The translations under genes were made by a program, and so were the position numbers. Positions 7,573-16,658 of a DNA stretch of 64,000 bases are shown piece after piece. Within the stretch, counting starts at the first letter, position 1. Each line of letters starts with the position of its first letter. The notes under the pieces were generated by a model. It made no database searches. It was given only the letters and a program-made list of their open reading frames with translations, and was not told where the DNA came from. This DNA comes from SCN-70-22 sp046327755 (lineage in GTDB: Bacteria; Gemmatimonadota; Gemmatimonadetes; Gemmatimonadales; Gemmatimonadaceae): positions 744,001 through 808,000 of the forward strand of contig JAXLXW010000001.1 of NCBI GenBank assembly GCA_046327755.1. The letters are read 5' to 3'.

Positions 7573-10020
7573 CTAACGCTTTCCGGCGAACTCCTCGAAG
7601 CGCTGGTTCCCCACGCGATACAGCTGCCAATCCTTGTAGTCGAAGTGCCACCACTCGGCCTCGTACACGCGGAACCCCTCCGCCTCCATCGCCGAGCGGA
7701 GGATCTCGCGCAGCGCGCGCTGCCGCGACGTCCCCCCAGGGTACTCGGGATACGAACGGTCCGACATCTCGTCGTACCCACCGGTCGTGACCACCGGCTC
7801 GCCGGTGCGCAGGTCGAACATCGTGAGGTCCACCGCACAGCCGCGGTTGTGGCGGGAGCCGCGACTCGGGTCGGCGACGAACTGGTGCTTGTCGACCGGC
7901 GTCCCGTCCCAGAACATCTTGGTCACGTACCACGGGCGATAGCCGTCGTGGATCAGGAGTCCGTAGCCTAACGCCTTGAGGCGTCGGTGCGCACGCACCA
8001 ACGCCTCGGCCGCGGGTCGCTGCATGAAGGCACGCGCCTGCGTGTAGACCGGGACGCTGAGGAAGTTGCGGTCCGTGGCATAGCGAACGTCGAGCCGGAT
8101 CGTCGAGTCCAACTGTACGAGCTCCGCCAGGTCGCTGGAGCGGAATTCCCCCTGCTCTGCCGGCGGCGTTGCGGCAAGCGCCGTCGCGCGCAACTCATCC
8201 ACCGGGCGCACCGGGGTGATGCGGAAGACGTCGCCGTCCTCGCCGATCCACGTGCGCCGCTTGAACGTCACGCTCGCCGCGACGACCTGCGTCGCACGTC
8301 CCTTCGCATCGCGCGTGAAGACGAGCCGCTCCCCGGCATACAGTCCGCTGCTTGGGAAGGCGTACACGTCGTCCGAGATACGCGTCAGCGGATACTCGAA
8401 GAACCACTCGATCAACGCGGTGAGACGTCCGCCCTTCTCGAGGATGTACAGCACGTCGTGGTCCCACCCGTACTCGCCCACGAGTCCGCGCCAGGCGGGA
8501 GGCGGTGCCGGGGGAAGGCCCTTCGCCGGCATGCGTCGCGCGAATGGCACCCCGTCGATCATCAGCGTGCCGCCGCGACGCCAGACGCGCGTCCCATACG
8601 ACATGCCGTCATCGGCGATGAGGGTGTCACCGCGCCACGATCGCAGCCCCAGCGGATGGTCGATGGCCGTCGAGGTGAGTGTCAGCGTCGAGTCGCGCGC
8701 CACCACATCCACGACCGTCGCGCCACGCGCGTACGTCCCGGCCATCGCGCGCGCCGACGCGAGCGACGGCTCGGCTGTCGCCTCGATCCGCGGCAGCGGG
8801 CGTCCTTGCCGGTTCGCCAGCATCAGCCGCAACGCCTCCTCGGCGATGCGCGTGGTGAGCGCATTCATCCCGTCCTTCGACGCACTCACCGCCACGCCGA
8901 GCTTCTCGTCAGGCAGTGCGGCAAGTTCCGTGGCGAAGCCGTAGATCGCCCCGCCATGGCTCACCATGCGCTTTCCTTCGTACTGCGATACCTGGAAACC
9001 CAACCCGGCCCCTTCCTTCGCGCCGGCTCGCGCAAACTGTGGACGCCACATCGACTCCAGCGTCTCCCGCCGTACCACGTCGCCGCCGGCACCACGCCCA
9101 CCCGCGAACAGCACGCTCATGAAGCGCGCCAGGTCGGGCATCGTGCTGTACATGCTCCCCGCCGGTGACATCCCCAACTGGAACGTCGGCGCCTCGAACG
9201 AGCGCTGGTGCAGTGTCCACATCTCTCCCTTCGCCAGGCGCGAGACGAGCGCCGGCTCCGGCTCGAATGCGCTCGACTGGAGTCCCAGTCGCTGCAGCAC
9301 GTTGGACTTGAGGTACGCCGCGAACGGCTGGCTCCCTTGCCGCTCCAGCAGGTACCCCACTACCGCAATGCCAGCGTTGGAGTACTTGCGCCTGGTCTCG
9401 GGCGGATAGACGAGCGACGTCCCGTTGAGCGAGGCCACCGTCGCCGCCAGAGAGGTTCCGCTGTCGTCGAAGTAGTGCCCGGCCGGCGGCTCGCGTACGA
9501 GCCCCGAGAAGTGCGACATCAGCTGGCGCAGCGTGATCGCCCGACCAGACGGGTTTCGTGGCGCGAAATCGGGGAGGTAGCGCTGCACCGGTGCGTCGAG
9601 GTCGACCGCCCCCTGCTCGACCAGCTGCATCACGCCGATGTCGGTGAAGAGCTTGGAGACCGACCCCACGCGGTACACCGTGTTGGCGTCCGCCGCGCGA
9701 TGCATCGCCGGATCCTCCTCCCCAAAGCCCGCGGACCACACCGTGCGCTGGTCGTCGACGAGCGCGACGCTGAGCGCTCGTATCCCCTTGGCCTTGCGTT
9801 CGCGCTCAATGAAGGCGGACAGGGCGCGCACCACGGGCTCGTACGTCGCGTCCGGCCCTATGGTCACCGGGCGGGGCACGGACTGCGCCATCGCCGGCCC
9901 TCCCGCCACGGGGCAGATCACCAACGCTGCGACGATCGCTGCGGAGCGCACGCGCCACGTCGAACGGCGCGCGCCGCAGCGCGCCCGCATCATGCCCTGC
10001 CTGTTCCGCACCACGTGCAT
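7573..10020 (-). CDS. Fusion of class C beta-lactamase-like serine hydrolase with VanX-type D-Ala-D-Ala dipeptidase
   Basis: The protein has 815 residues from ATG 10020; GTG 10044 is an alternative start. A basic N-terminus and signal sequence ending in AMAQ send it out of the cytoplasm. The first half is a serine hydrolase of the beta-lactamase class C/PBP4 family, with SVSK (SxxK) near residue 120 and YSN as the second motif. A beta-rich middle segment follows. From about residue 600 the protein is an M15D D-Ala-D-Ala dipeptidase, with the zinc motif SRHNRGCAVD near 720 and EWWHF near 790. Both halves keep their catalytic motifs. The likely role is trimming or recycling of peptidoglycan D-Ala-D-Ala in the periplasm. 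Its stop codon lies within a CGTTAGGC motif. Confidence 0.85.
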   Translation of the reverse strand: MHVVRNRQGMMRARCGARRSTWRVRSAAIVAALVICPVAGGPAMAQSVPRPVTIGPDATYEPVVRALSAFIERERKAKGIRALSVALVDDQRTVWSAGFGEEDPAMHRAADANTVYRVGSVSKLFTDIGVMQLVEQGAVDLDAPVQRYLPDFAPRNPSGRAITLRQLMSHFSGLVREPPAGHYFDDSGTSLAATVASLNGTSLVYPPETRRKYSNAGIAVVGYLLERQGSQPFAAYLKSNVLQRLGLQSSAFEPEPALVSRLAKGEMWTLHQRSFEAPTFQLGMSPAGSMYSTMPDLARFMSVLFAGGRGAGGDVVRRETLESMWRPQFARAGAKEGAGLGFQVSQYEGKRMVSHGGAIYGFATELAALPDEKLGVAVSASKDGMNALTTRIAEEALRLMLANRQGRPLPRIEATAEPSLASARAMAGTYARGATVVDVVARDSTLTLTSTAIDHPLGLRSWRGDTLIADDGMSYGTRVWRRGGTLMIDGVPFARRMPAKGLPPAPPPAWRGLVGEYGWDHDVLYILEKGGRLTALIEWFFEYPLTRISDDVYAFPSSGLYAGERLVFTRDAKGRATQVVAASVTFKRRTWIGEDGDVFRITPVRPVDELRATALAATPPAEQGEFRSSDLAELVQLDSTIRLDVRYATDRNFLSVPVYTQARAFMQRPAAEALVRAHRRLKALGYGLLIHDGYRPWYVTKMFWDGTPVDKHQFVADPSRGSRHNRGCAVDLTMFDLRTGEPVVTTGGYDEMSDRSYPEYPGGTSRQRALREILRSAMEAEGFRVYEAEWWHFDYKDWQLYRVGNQRFEEFAGKR

Positions 10021-10084
10021 GTCCAACCTCGGTTTCGGGTTCACGTCTCGGAATCTGCCACGCGCCAGAGGCTCGCAGCTAGAA

Positions 10085-10118
10085 GGGCTCGCACCCGCGC
10101 GCGCGCGGATGCGAGCCC
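10085..10118. terminator. Hairpin downstream of susD
   Basis: The outer stem GGGCTCGCA/TGCGAGCCC (10085-10093 with 10110-10118) encloses an alternating CG palindrome. It sits 24 bases beyond the susD stop and is not followed by a T-run. Confidence 0.65.
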
Positions 10119-10141
10119 CCTGTCATGCCAACAGCCTTGAA

Positions 10142-11422
10142 TCAGCCGCCGATGTTCGGGTTGTTCAGCCGCTCGACGTCAGGCAGCGGGAGGCACTTAT
10201 TGTTGCCGTACGTGCCACCGCCGTTCGGGAACGGCGCCCCTGCCGCCGGCTTCAGCGGAATGTTGAAGCGGTTGATGTCGAACAGGCGCTGCCCTTCCAG
10301 GAACAACTCGCGACGACGTTCCTCTTGCACCTGCGCCGCGATCGCGGCCGCATCGGTCGACTGGAACGGCGGAAGGTTCACCCCCGCGCGTGCGCGCAGC
10401 GCGTTGATGATGTTGACCGCCGTCTGTCCGCCGGCGGCCTCCGCCTGGATGAGACGGGCCTCGCGCCACGTCGCGATCGGGAGCGGGTCGGTGAGCGCCT
10501 TGTACTTCTGCTGCGACCAGAGGCGCACCGTCGGCATCGACGCACCGCGCCCCGCATCCACCACCGGGACGCGCGGATCGGCAACACCGTTCACCGTCTG
10601 GTTGCGGAACTGGGAGTCGACCGTGACCGTCCCGTTGGTGTTGTTGAAGCGGAAGAGACGGTTCTCGGCACGGTTCGAGGCCGCCGTCGTGCGCGCGTTG
10701 AAGACGAAGCCGTCAGGGACCAGCGCCGCGTCCGCCGCCGCCTCGGTCTTCTTCCCCTGATCGAGTCGCGCACGCGCGCGCCCGACGAGGGCCATGCTCT
10801 TCACGTCGGACGGAACCCCGGGGGCATCGATCGCCTTGGTGAAGCGTTGCTCCGCCAGCGCGAACACTGCCGCCGGCTGCAACTCTGGACCAAGGTCGAA
10901 GGCCGCCGAGCAGAACATCTCGCCCATCATGATGTACGAGTAGCCGGCGTACGCGGACGAACGGGCGAGGAGCGCCCCCCGATCCGTCACCTCGGCGTCG
11001 GTCCACTTCTCGAGCAACTTGATGGCCTGGTCGGCCTGGAAGCGCGCCGTCGAGATCGGCGTGTAGGTCCCGAAGCCGTTGCACCCGCCGGTCGAGTAGA
11101 GCGCCGTCGACGGGAAATTGGTGCGACGGTCGATGTCCCAGGTGGCAGCATTTGCCTGCGAGTCCGAGAACTCGTCGCCAAGCGTTGCCCCCGTGAGGAT
11201 GAAGTTGCCGTACGCGCACTCGAAGTCGGCGATCGCGCCGGCCACGATCACCGGGGCGTTCGACGGGACGAGGAGCGTCGACTCGAGGATGCGGCTCGGG
11301 GCGTCGGCCTCGAGCAAGGTGCTGCACGCAGTCAGGACTCCGCTGCCGAGCGATGCGGCCACGAGGGCCACGCCGGTCCGGGCGATCCGCCGCGCGCTCG
11401 AAAGAGAGCGATGGGTCTTCAT
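10142..11422 (-). CDS. RagB/SusD-family nutrient-binding outer-membrane lipoprotein
   Basis: The protein has 426 residues, short for SusD (usually about 500). The start is ATG 11422, which has AGGAG seven bases upstream; a longer reading frame back to 11788 overlaps susC and is rejected. The lipoprotein signal ends in the lipobox LTAC. TPR-like helices follow, then the conserved C-terminal RRRELFLEGQRLFDINRFN block of SusD proteins. SusD forms the lid over a SusC transporter and captures oligomeric nutrients. The gene lies 32 bases downstream of susC and is certainly cotranscribed with it. The substrate cannot be read from the sequence, and no glycosidase or peptidase is linked. Confidence 0.9.
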   Translation of the reverse strand: MKTHRSLSSARRIARTGVALVAASLGSGVLTACSTLLEADAPSRILESTLLVPSNAPVIVAGAIADFECAYGNFILTGATLGDEFSDSQANAATWDIDRRTNFPSTALYSTGGCNGFGTYTPISTARFQADQAIKLLEKWTDAEVTDRGALLARSSAYAGYSYIMMGEMFCSAAFDLGPELQPAAVFALAEQRFTKAIDAPGVPSDVKSMALVGRARARLDQGKKTEAAADAALVPDGFVFNARTTAASNRAENRLFRFNNTNGTVTVDSQFRNQTVNGVADPRVPVVDAGRGASMPTVRLWSQQKYKALTDPLPIATWREARLIQAEAAGGQTAVNIINALRARAGVNLPPFQSTDAAAIAAQVQEERRRELFLEGQRLFDINRFNIPLKPAAGAPFPNGGGTYGNNKCLPLPDVERLNNPNIGG

Positions 11423-11454
11423 GCGATTTCTCCTGGCATGTCGGGCGGAAGGGG

Positions 11455-14400
11455 TCAGAACGTGAGTGAGAGCGAGAACATCACCTGCGCGAGCGGCGGC
11501 ACCTGCGCCTGTTCGGTGCGGGCGAACTGCTCGAGCGAGAAGAAGTTCTCCGGATCCGTCCCGCCGTACGACGTCCACAGGGCAAGATTGCGCCCCGACA
11601 GCGTCAGCGTGCCGGTGCGCGCCCCGACCAACTGCGCCCAGCGCGGCGCCATGGTGTAGGCCACCGAGACCTCGCGCAGGCGCGTGAAGCTCGCATCCTG
11701 GTAGATCCAGTGACGCAGGATGTTCGACGACTGGATCTGCGACACGTAGACCGGGTCGTACTTCTCCGGCTCGAGGTTGGCGAGGCACTGCTGGAAGACC
11801 TGGCAGCGCGCACGATCGTTGTTGTTCAGGATGCGATTGCCACCCTTGAAGTCGAACTGTGCGTACACGCGCCAGGCGCGATACAGCGTGATCGTCGAGT
11901 TGAACGACCCTTCGAGGCTCGGGTCCGGGCGCCCGATGAAGACGCGCGGGGCGTTCGGCTGACCCGCCGACGTCAGGCAGGCGATGGTGCCGCCCTTGCC
12001 GTCATCGCACATCATGTTGATGGCGCGCTTCGTGACCGGGTCGTAGTCGGCCTTCACGACCTTGAGGTCGTAGTACGAGGCGACCGGCTTGCCGATGATG
12101 TGCCGCTGCGCCCCCACCTGGATGAACTTGTTGCCGTTCTGGTCCACCGCCAGCGGCAAGTCGCCAAGGTCGGTGACCTTGTTGTCGTTCTTCGAGATGT
12201 TGAAGCCGAAGTCGACATTGAAGCGGTTGCTCGAGTACGCGTTGTAGCGCGACGCAAGCTCGATCCCCTGGCTCTGGATCCCGCCGATGTTGATGAAGCG
12301 CGACCCAGGGAAGCCCGACGACGGCGACACGGTCTGCGACAGGATGCCGTCGGTCGTGTTGCGACGATAGAAGGTGAGGTCGGCGCTCAGGCGCTCGCTG
12401 AAGAAGGCGCCGTCGAAGCCGAACTCGAACTCCGTCCCACGCTCGGGCTTGAGGTTGGGGTTGCCGAGCGACTGCGGCGTTACCGCCGAGGCACCGTCGC
12501 CGCCGGTCGTCGCCGAGTAGGTCCGCAGCGCCGAGTTGACCGCCGGCTGCTGCCCCGTCTGGCCGTACGCGGCGCGCAGCTTGAGCTGGTTGACCCAGCC
12601 GAGCTTGAACCACGGCTCCTCGTTGATGACCCACGTCCCGGCAATCTTCGGGTAGGTCGTCCACGAGAAGTCCTCGCCGAACGCCGAGTTGTTGTCGACG
12701 CGGAGGGCCGCCGTGAGGTACATCCGGTCGTTCAGGTTGAACTGCTCCTGCCCGTAGAAGCCCAGCGTGGAGTTCTCGAAGAAGTCCTCGCCGCCAAACG
12801 TCGTGGCCGCGGCGTCCACGAGCGTGAGCCCGCCCGCCGGGAACCCTTCACCACGCGCAGCCAGCGCGTACGTCTGGCGCTTGAAGTACTGCGCACCGAA
12901 CGACGACGACGTCTGGAAGCCAAAGAGCACCTTCTTCAGGGTCGCGGCATAGTCGATCGACGTGACCGACAGTTCGCGGCGACGCGTCAGCTTGGTCCCG
13001 TTCTGGTCGGTCGGGTTGCCAAAGAACTGGCGGAAGAATGGCCCCATCCGCTGCGTCTGGTTGACGTTGTTCTCGCCGGTGAAGTCGTTCCCGACGATGA
13101 GGCGCTGCGAGAGCCACGTCCCGACGCGGTGGTTGAACTGGATCGACCCGGTCGTGCGCTTCACGTCCTGGTACTGCTTGAACGCGCCCCAGAACGCCTC
13201 GGGCGGTGCCGAGTAGTAGCCACGGCGCAGCTTCTCCGCATCGGTCACCGGCGTCTGGCCGAAGTAGAGGGAGAACCACGCACCACCGCCCGCCTCGAGC
13301 GGAACGTTGATGCGCCCCTGGGTCGTGTTGAACGACGCCTGGATGTCCAGCGACTTGTACGGGGAGATCGAGATGTTCCCCGCCCCGCTCCACCGCCACA
13401 GGTGGTTGGTCGGCTCGATCCCTTTGTCGTTGTCGTACGTCCCGTTGAAGTTGTAGCGGACGATCTCCGTCCCACCGTTGATCCCGGTGTTGTAGCTCTG
13501 CGAGAGGCCGGTGCGGAACAGGTCCTCACCGCGCGCCTTCTCCACGGCGACCGGATTCCACGCCGAGATCGAACCGTCGGCCAAGCGGCGATACGTCCTG
13601 CCGATGCGCCCTTCCGCGCCCTGGAACCAGTTGTTCCCGAGCCGCGTGTTGAGCGAGGTGACCGCGCGCCCTGCCTTCCCGCGCTTGGTCACGATCTGGA
13701 TGACGCCGTTGTTGGCCTCGGTCCCGTACAGCGTCGCTGCCGACGGCCCCTTGATGACTTCGATGCTCTCGATGTTCTCGGGATCGAGGTCGTTGAGGCG
13801 CGAGATGACGCCGGACGAGAAGAATTGCGACTGCGGCCCCTGCGACACGTCGTTGGGGACGCGAATGCCGTCGATGTAGATGAGCGGCTGGTCGCTCAGC
13901 GACAGCGAGGCCGCGCCGCGCACGCGAATGCGAGGCCCGGAGCCCACGGCGCCGGATCCGCCCATCAGGACCACGCCCGGGGCGCGCCCATTGATGAGCC
14001 CTGAGACGTCCGGCGACGGCGCGATCTGCTGCACGGTGGCCGCGTCGACCTTCGTCACCGAGTTGCCGATCGCGCGCTTCTCGACGGGTTCCGCCGTCCC
14101 GGTGATGACCAGTTCACTCAGCGTCGCGACCTGCTCCGTGATGGTGATCCGGACGTCGGTCTGTCCCACGCGCACCACCTGCGTGGCCGGTCGATAGCCG
14201 ATGCGGCGAATCGTGAGCGTGACTTGTGCGCCGCTCAGCCCGGTGATGCGGAATCCACCGCTCGCGTCGGTCATCGCCCCTTGGTTCCCGCCTTCCACGG
14301 CGAGCTGGACGCCGTCGACGCCTCGCAATGTCCGGGCATCGACCACGGTGCCGCCCACGACGCCGCTGGCTTGTGCCTGAAGGGTGGGTGGGCGTACCGG

Positions 14401-14499
14401 AAGGAGTGCGATCGCCGAGACGAGAGCGAGGGTCCAGCGTCGCGCGAATCGCAGTCCGGGTGATGGTCCAGCCCGTTGCGTCAGACAGTCACGCGTCAT
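11455..14499 (-). CDS. SusC/RagA-type TonB-dependent outer-membrane transporter
   Basis: The protein has 1,014 residues. The start ATG 14499 has GGAGG just upstream; the frame opens further back to 14901 but that part looks non-coding. A signal peptide ends near LQAQA. Next is a carboxypeptidase-regulatory-like domain (VVGGTVVDA, then GGFRITGLS), then the plug (RIRVRGAASLSLSDQPLIYIDG) with the SusC-signature segment VIKGPSAATLYGTEANNGVI. A long beta-barrel ends in the C-terminal Phe expected for BAM-dependent insertion. It imports a SusD-captured substrate using TonB energy. It heads a two-gene operon with the SusD-like gene. Confidence 0.93.
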   Translation of the reverse strand: MTRDCLTQRAGPSPGLRFARRWTLALVSAIALLPVRPPTLQAQASGVVGGTVVDARTLRGVDGVQLAVEGGNQGAMTDASGGFRITGLSGAQVTLTIRRIGYRPATQVVRVGQTDVRITITEQVATLSELVITGTAEPVEKRAIGNSVTKVDAATVQQIAPSPDVSGLINGRAPGVVLMGGSGAVGSGPRIRVRGAASLSLSDQPLIYIDGIRVPNDVSQGPQSQFFSSGVISRLNDLDPENIESIEVIKGPSAATLYGTEANNGVIQIVTKRGKAGRAVTSLNTRLGNNWFQGAEGRIGRTYRRLADGSISAWNPVAVEKARGEDLFRTGLSQSYNTGINGGTEIVRYNFNGTYDNDKGIEPTNHLWRWSGAGNISISPYKSLDIQASFNTTQGRINVPLEAGGGAWFSLYFGQTPVTDAEKLRRGYYSAPPEAFWGAFKQYQDVKRTTGSIQFNHRVGTWLSQRLIVGNDFTGENNVNQTQRMGPFFRQFFGNPTDQNGTKLTRRRELSVTSIDYAATLKKVLFGFQTSSSFGAQYFKRQTYALAARGEGFPAGGLTLVDAAATTFGGEDFFENSTLGFYGQEQFNLNDRMYLTAALRVDNNSAFGEDFSWTTYPKIAGTWVINEEPWFKLGWVNQLKLRAAYGQTGQQPAVNSALRTYSATTGGDGASAVTPQSLGNPNLKPERGTEFEFGFDGAFFSERLSADLTFYRRNTTDGILSQTVSPSSGFPGSRFINIGGIQSQGIELASRYNAYSSNRFNVDFGFNISKNDNKVTDLGDLPLAVDQNGNKFIQVGAQRHIIGKPVASYYDLKVVKADYDPVTKRAINMMCDDGKGGTIACLTSAGQPNAPRVFIGRPDPSLEGSFNSTITLYRAWRVYAQFDFKGGNRILNNNDRARCQVFQQCLANLEPEKYDPVYVSQIQSSNILRHWIYQDASFTRLREVSVAYTMAPRWAQLVGARTGTLTLSGRNLALWTSYGGTDPENFFSLEQFARTEQAQVPPLAQVMFSLSLTF

Positions 14500-14620
14500 G
14501 TAGCGCCTCCACAAGCGTTTGGGGGGAAACGACGCCCGTGGGGGGTGGTCCCTCGGGCGGGCAAGCAAGTACGCGAAAGTGTATACAAATAAAGGCGCCC
14601 CAACGTTGAGTGATGGGCGC
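14500..14620 (-). promoter_or_regulatory. Upstream region of the susC-susD operon, with an AT-rich promoter-like patch
   Basis: In otherwise very G+C-rich DNA, bases about 14575-14595 form an AT-rich island containing GTATAC and, on the leftward strand, TTTATTTG. The latter is one base off the Bacteroidetes -7 consensus TAnnTTTG. A promoter for susC is plausible here, but no convincing -35 partner was found. Confidence 0.3.
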
Positions 14621-14642
14621 GAACTCGTCAACACGATCTTCT

Positions 14643-14666
14643 GCCGGAATTTCTTCGCGTTCCGGC
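14643..14666. terminator. Hairpin downstream of the APC permease gene
   Basis: A 7-bp perfect stem GCCGGAA/TTCCGGC with a 10-base loop lies 17 bases past the permease stop on the leftward strand. It would separate that operon from susC. Confidence 0.45.
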
Positions 14667-14683
14667 CTTCGCCTGTCGGAGGT

Positions 14684-15997
14684 TTACCCGGTGGCGCCCG
14701 ATCGCGCGGTGCGGCGCCACCCGAGGTACGCGGGAACACCGAGCAGGACAACGCCAATACCGATCGCCGACTGGGTCGGCTGCTCGATGATCGTGTTGAG
14801 CACGATCGCCGCAGCGGCCAGAACGAACAGGAGCGGGGTGAACGGATATCCCGGGACGCGGAAGGGGCGCGGCGCATTGGGTTGCTTGATGCGTAACGCA
14901 ATCACCGCCGCCGCTCCCAGCGCGTAGAAGATCCACCCCACGAAGACCACGTAGGTCAGCAACTGCTCGAACGTCCCCGTCAGCGCCAGGATCGCCGCCC
15001 AGGCGCAGCTGGTGATGATGGCCAGCGCCGGCGTCCCGTAGCGCGGATGCACCTCCGCCAGTCGCTTGAAGAAGAGCCCGTCCTGCGCCATCGAGAAGTA
15101 GACGCGCGGCGCGGTGATCACCGTCGCGTGCGCCGCGCTGTACATGGAGACGATGATCGCGAGGGCGATGGCGCTCCCGGCGGCTGGCCCCAACACCTGC
15201 GACACCGCCTCGCTCGCCACGCGTTCCGACGCCGCCACGCGATCCGGCCCGAGCGCCGCGAGGTATCCGAAGTTCGCCAGCAGGTAGATCGCGATGAGCG
15301 CGGTAGTCCCGAGCGCGATGGCCCGGGGGAGCGCCCGCTGCGGGTTGGTCGACTCCGCCGCGACGAAGGTGACGTACTGCCACCCCTCGTAGGCCCAGAG
15401 CACGGAGATGATCGAGAGGCCGACGGCGCTGAAGCGCGGCGTCGCCGCCGCGACCGGCGCCTCGCTCCCCGTCCCCAGCGCGAAGAACAACACGCTCATC
15501 GCCAGGATCGCGAGCACCTTGATCCCCGTCGCGACGTTCTGCACCGACGCGCTCTCGCGGGTCCCGCGCACGTTGATGATCGCCATCATCGCGATGAGCC
15601 CGGTCGAGATGACCTTCTTGGCGATGGGCGAGAGCTCGGTGAACTGCCCCATGTAGTTCGCCGCCGCCACCGCGAGCGTCGCGATGGTCCCGGTTCCGAT
15701 CACGAAGAAGAGCGTCCACCCGTACAGGAACGCCGGCAATGCGCCGAATCCGTCGCGGATGTACGAGTACAATCCGCCGGAGCCGCGCTCCATCGCGCCC
15801 AGTTCACCGTAGGACAGCGCGCCAAGGAGCGAGAGCACGCCTCCCACGAGCCACACCGAGCTGGCCACGGGGACCGAGCCGCCGCTCTGCTTGAGCACCG
15901 ATGAGGGGACGAGGAAGATCCCGCTCCCGATGACGTTGCCGATGACGAGCAGCGTGAGGTCGGTGGTGCCTAACGTGCGCTTGAGCGAAGTCGACAT
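14684..15997 (-). CDS. APC-family amino acid permease
   Basis: The protein has 437 residues from ATG 15997; the open frame reaches further upstream but only as a shadow of mocA. About 12 hydrophobic segments cover the whole length. The first carries the APC-superfamily signature VIGNVIGSGIFLVPS, and the GSGGLYSYIRDGFG region matches the LAT/cationic amino acid transporter branch. It probably exchanges or imports amino acids across the inner membrane. The gene lies 85 bases downstream of mocA in the same direction, so it may be read from the molybdenum-cofactor operon, though it has no obvious link to that function. Confidence 0.88.
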   Translation of the reverse strand: MSTSLKRTLGTTDLTLLVIGNVIGSGIFLVPSSVLKQSGGSVPVASSVWLVGGVLSLLGALSYGELGAMERGSGGLYSYIRDGFGALPAFLYGWTLFFVIGTGTIATLAVAAANYMGQFTELSPIAKKVISTGLIAMMAIINVRGTRESASVQNVATGIKVLAILAMSVLFFALGTGSEAPVAAATPRFSAVGLSIISVLWAYEGWQYVTFVAAESTNPQRALPRAIALGTTALIAIYLLANFGYLAALGPDRVAASERVASEAVSQVLGPAAGSAIALAIIVSMYSAAHATVITAPRVYFSMAQDGLFFKRLAEVHPRYGTPALAIITSCAWAAILALTGTFEQLLTYVVFVGWIFYALGAAAVIALRIKQPNAPRPFRVPGYPFTPLLFVLAAAAIVLNTIIEQPTQSAIGIGVVLLGVPAYLGWRRTARSGATG

Positions 15998-16082
15998 GGC
16001 GGGCGGGCGGTGGGCAGGGATGCGGGCGCGGTAGCTTACCGGTGCGACCGAGGGGCGGTAAGGGGCCCCGTCCGCCGCGACG

Positions 16083-16658
16083 CTACCCGCCGAGTGCCTG
16101 CAGGTCCCCCGGTGTGTCCACGTCTCGCGGCGCGTCCGCATCCACGGGAACGCGCAGCACGCGATCGCCCATCGCGGCCAGGAGCTCACGCGCCCCCATG
16201 TCGCCCTCCAACGCCTGCAACCGCCGGCGCATGCTGGCGTCGAACAGGACCGGGTTGCCGCGCCCGTCGCGGTACATCGGCACGACCGCCGCCGCGTTGG
16301 AGTCGCGCCAGGTCTCGCCCAGCGCACGCACCACGGCGGCATCGATGAACGGTTGGTCACCGAGGGCGACGACGAAGGCATCCACCTCCTCGGGAAGCGC
16401 CGCGACGCCGAGTGCCAGCGAAGCGCTCATCCCGTCCGACGGGGCGGGATTCGGCACGATGTCGGCGTCGGTACCGGCGAGCGCCGCGCGCACGCCGTCC
16501 GGCGCCGGACCCGCCACGACGACGACGCTGGAGACTCCCGCCAGCCGCAATCGGTCCACCACGTGGCGCACGAGGGCGATCCCCCGCACCTCGGCCAGCA
16601 CCTTCTCGCCGCCGAATCGTTCGCCGCGCCCCGCCGCCAGGACCACCGCGCCGATCAT
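16083..16658 (-). CDS. mocA: MobA/MocA-like molybdenum cofactor nucleotidyltransferase
   Basis: The protein has 191 residues. The N-terminal nucleotide-binding signature VVLAAGRGERFGGEK and the later LGDQPF and GNPVLF motifs mark the NTP-transferase family. Within it, MocA makes molybdopterin cytosine dinucleotide, the cofactor form used by bacterial CO dehydrogenase and xanthine dehydrogenase. Its start overlaps the stop of the NifU-like gene by 4 bases (ATGA), so the two are translationally coupled. The setting among xdhC, a molybdopterin-binding protein and cox genes favours MocA (CTP) over MobA (GTP). That choice is inference from context. Confidence 0.85.
   Translation of the reverse strand: MIGAVVLAAGRGERFGGEKVLAEVRGIALVRHVVDRLRLAGVSSVVVVAGPAPDGVRAALAGTDADIVPNPAPSDGMSASLALGVAALPEEVDAFVVALGDQPFIDAAVVRALGETWRDSNAAAVVPMYRDGRGNPVLFDASMRRRLQALEGDMGARELLAAMGDRVLRVPVDADAPRDVDTPGDLQALGG

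Noticed and set aside
6378..7838. A 486-codon frame on the - strand opposite the DUF5916 gene
   Set aside because: It crosses the strong terminator at 7521-7553 and has no motif; the sense gene is clear.
11710..14004. A 764-codon open frame on the + strand opposite susC
   Set aside because: Long antisense frames are expected in DNA this G+C-rich. The susC product is complete and well conserved, and the antisense product is an Arg/Val/Glu-rich string with no motif.
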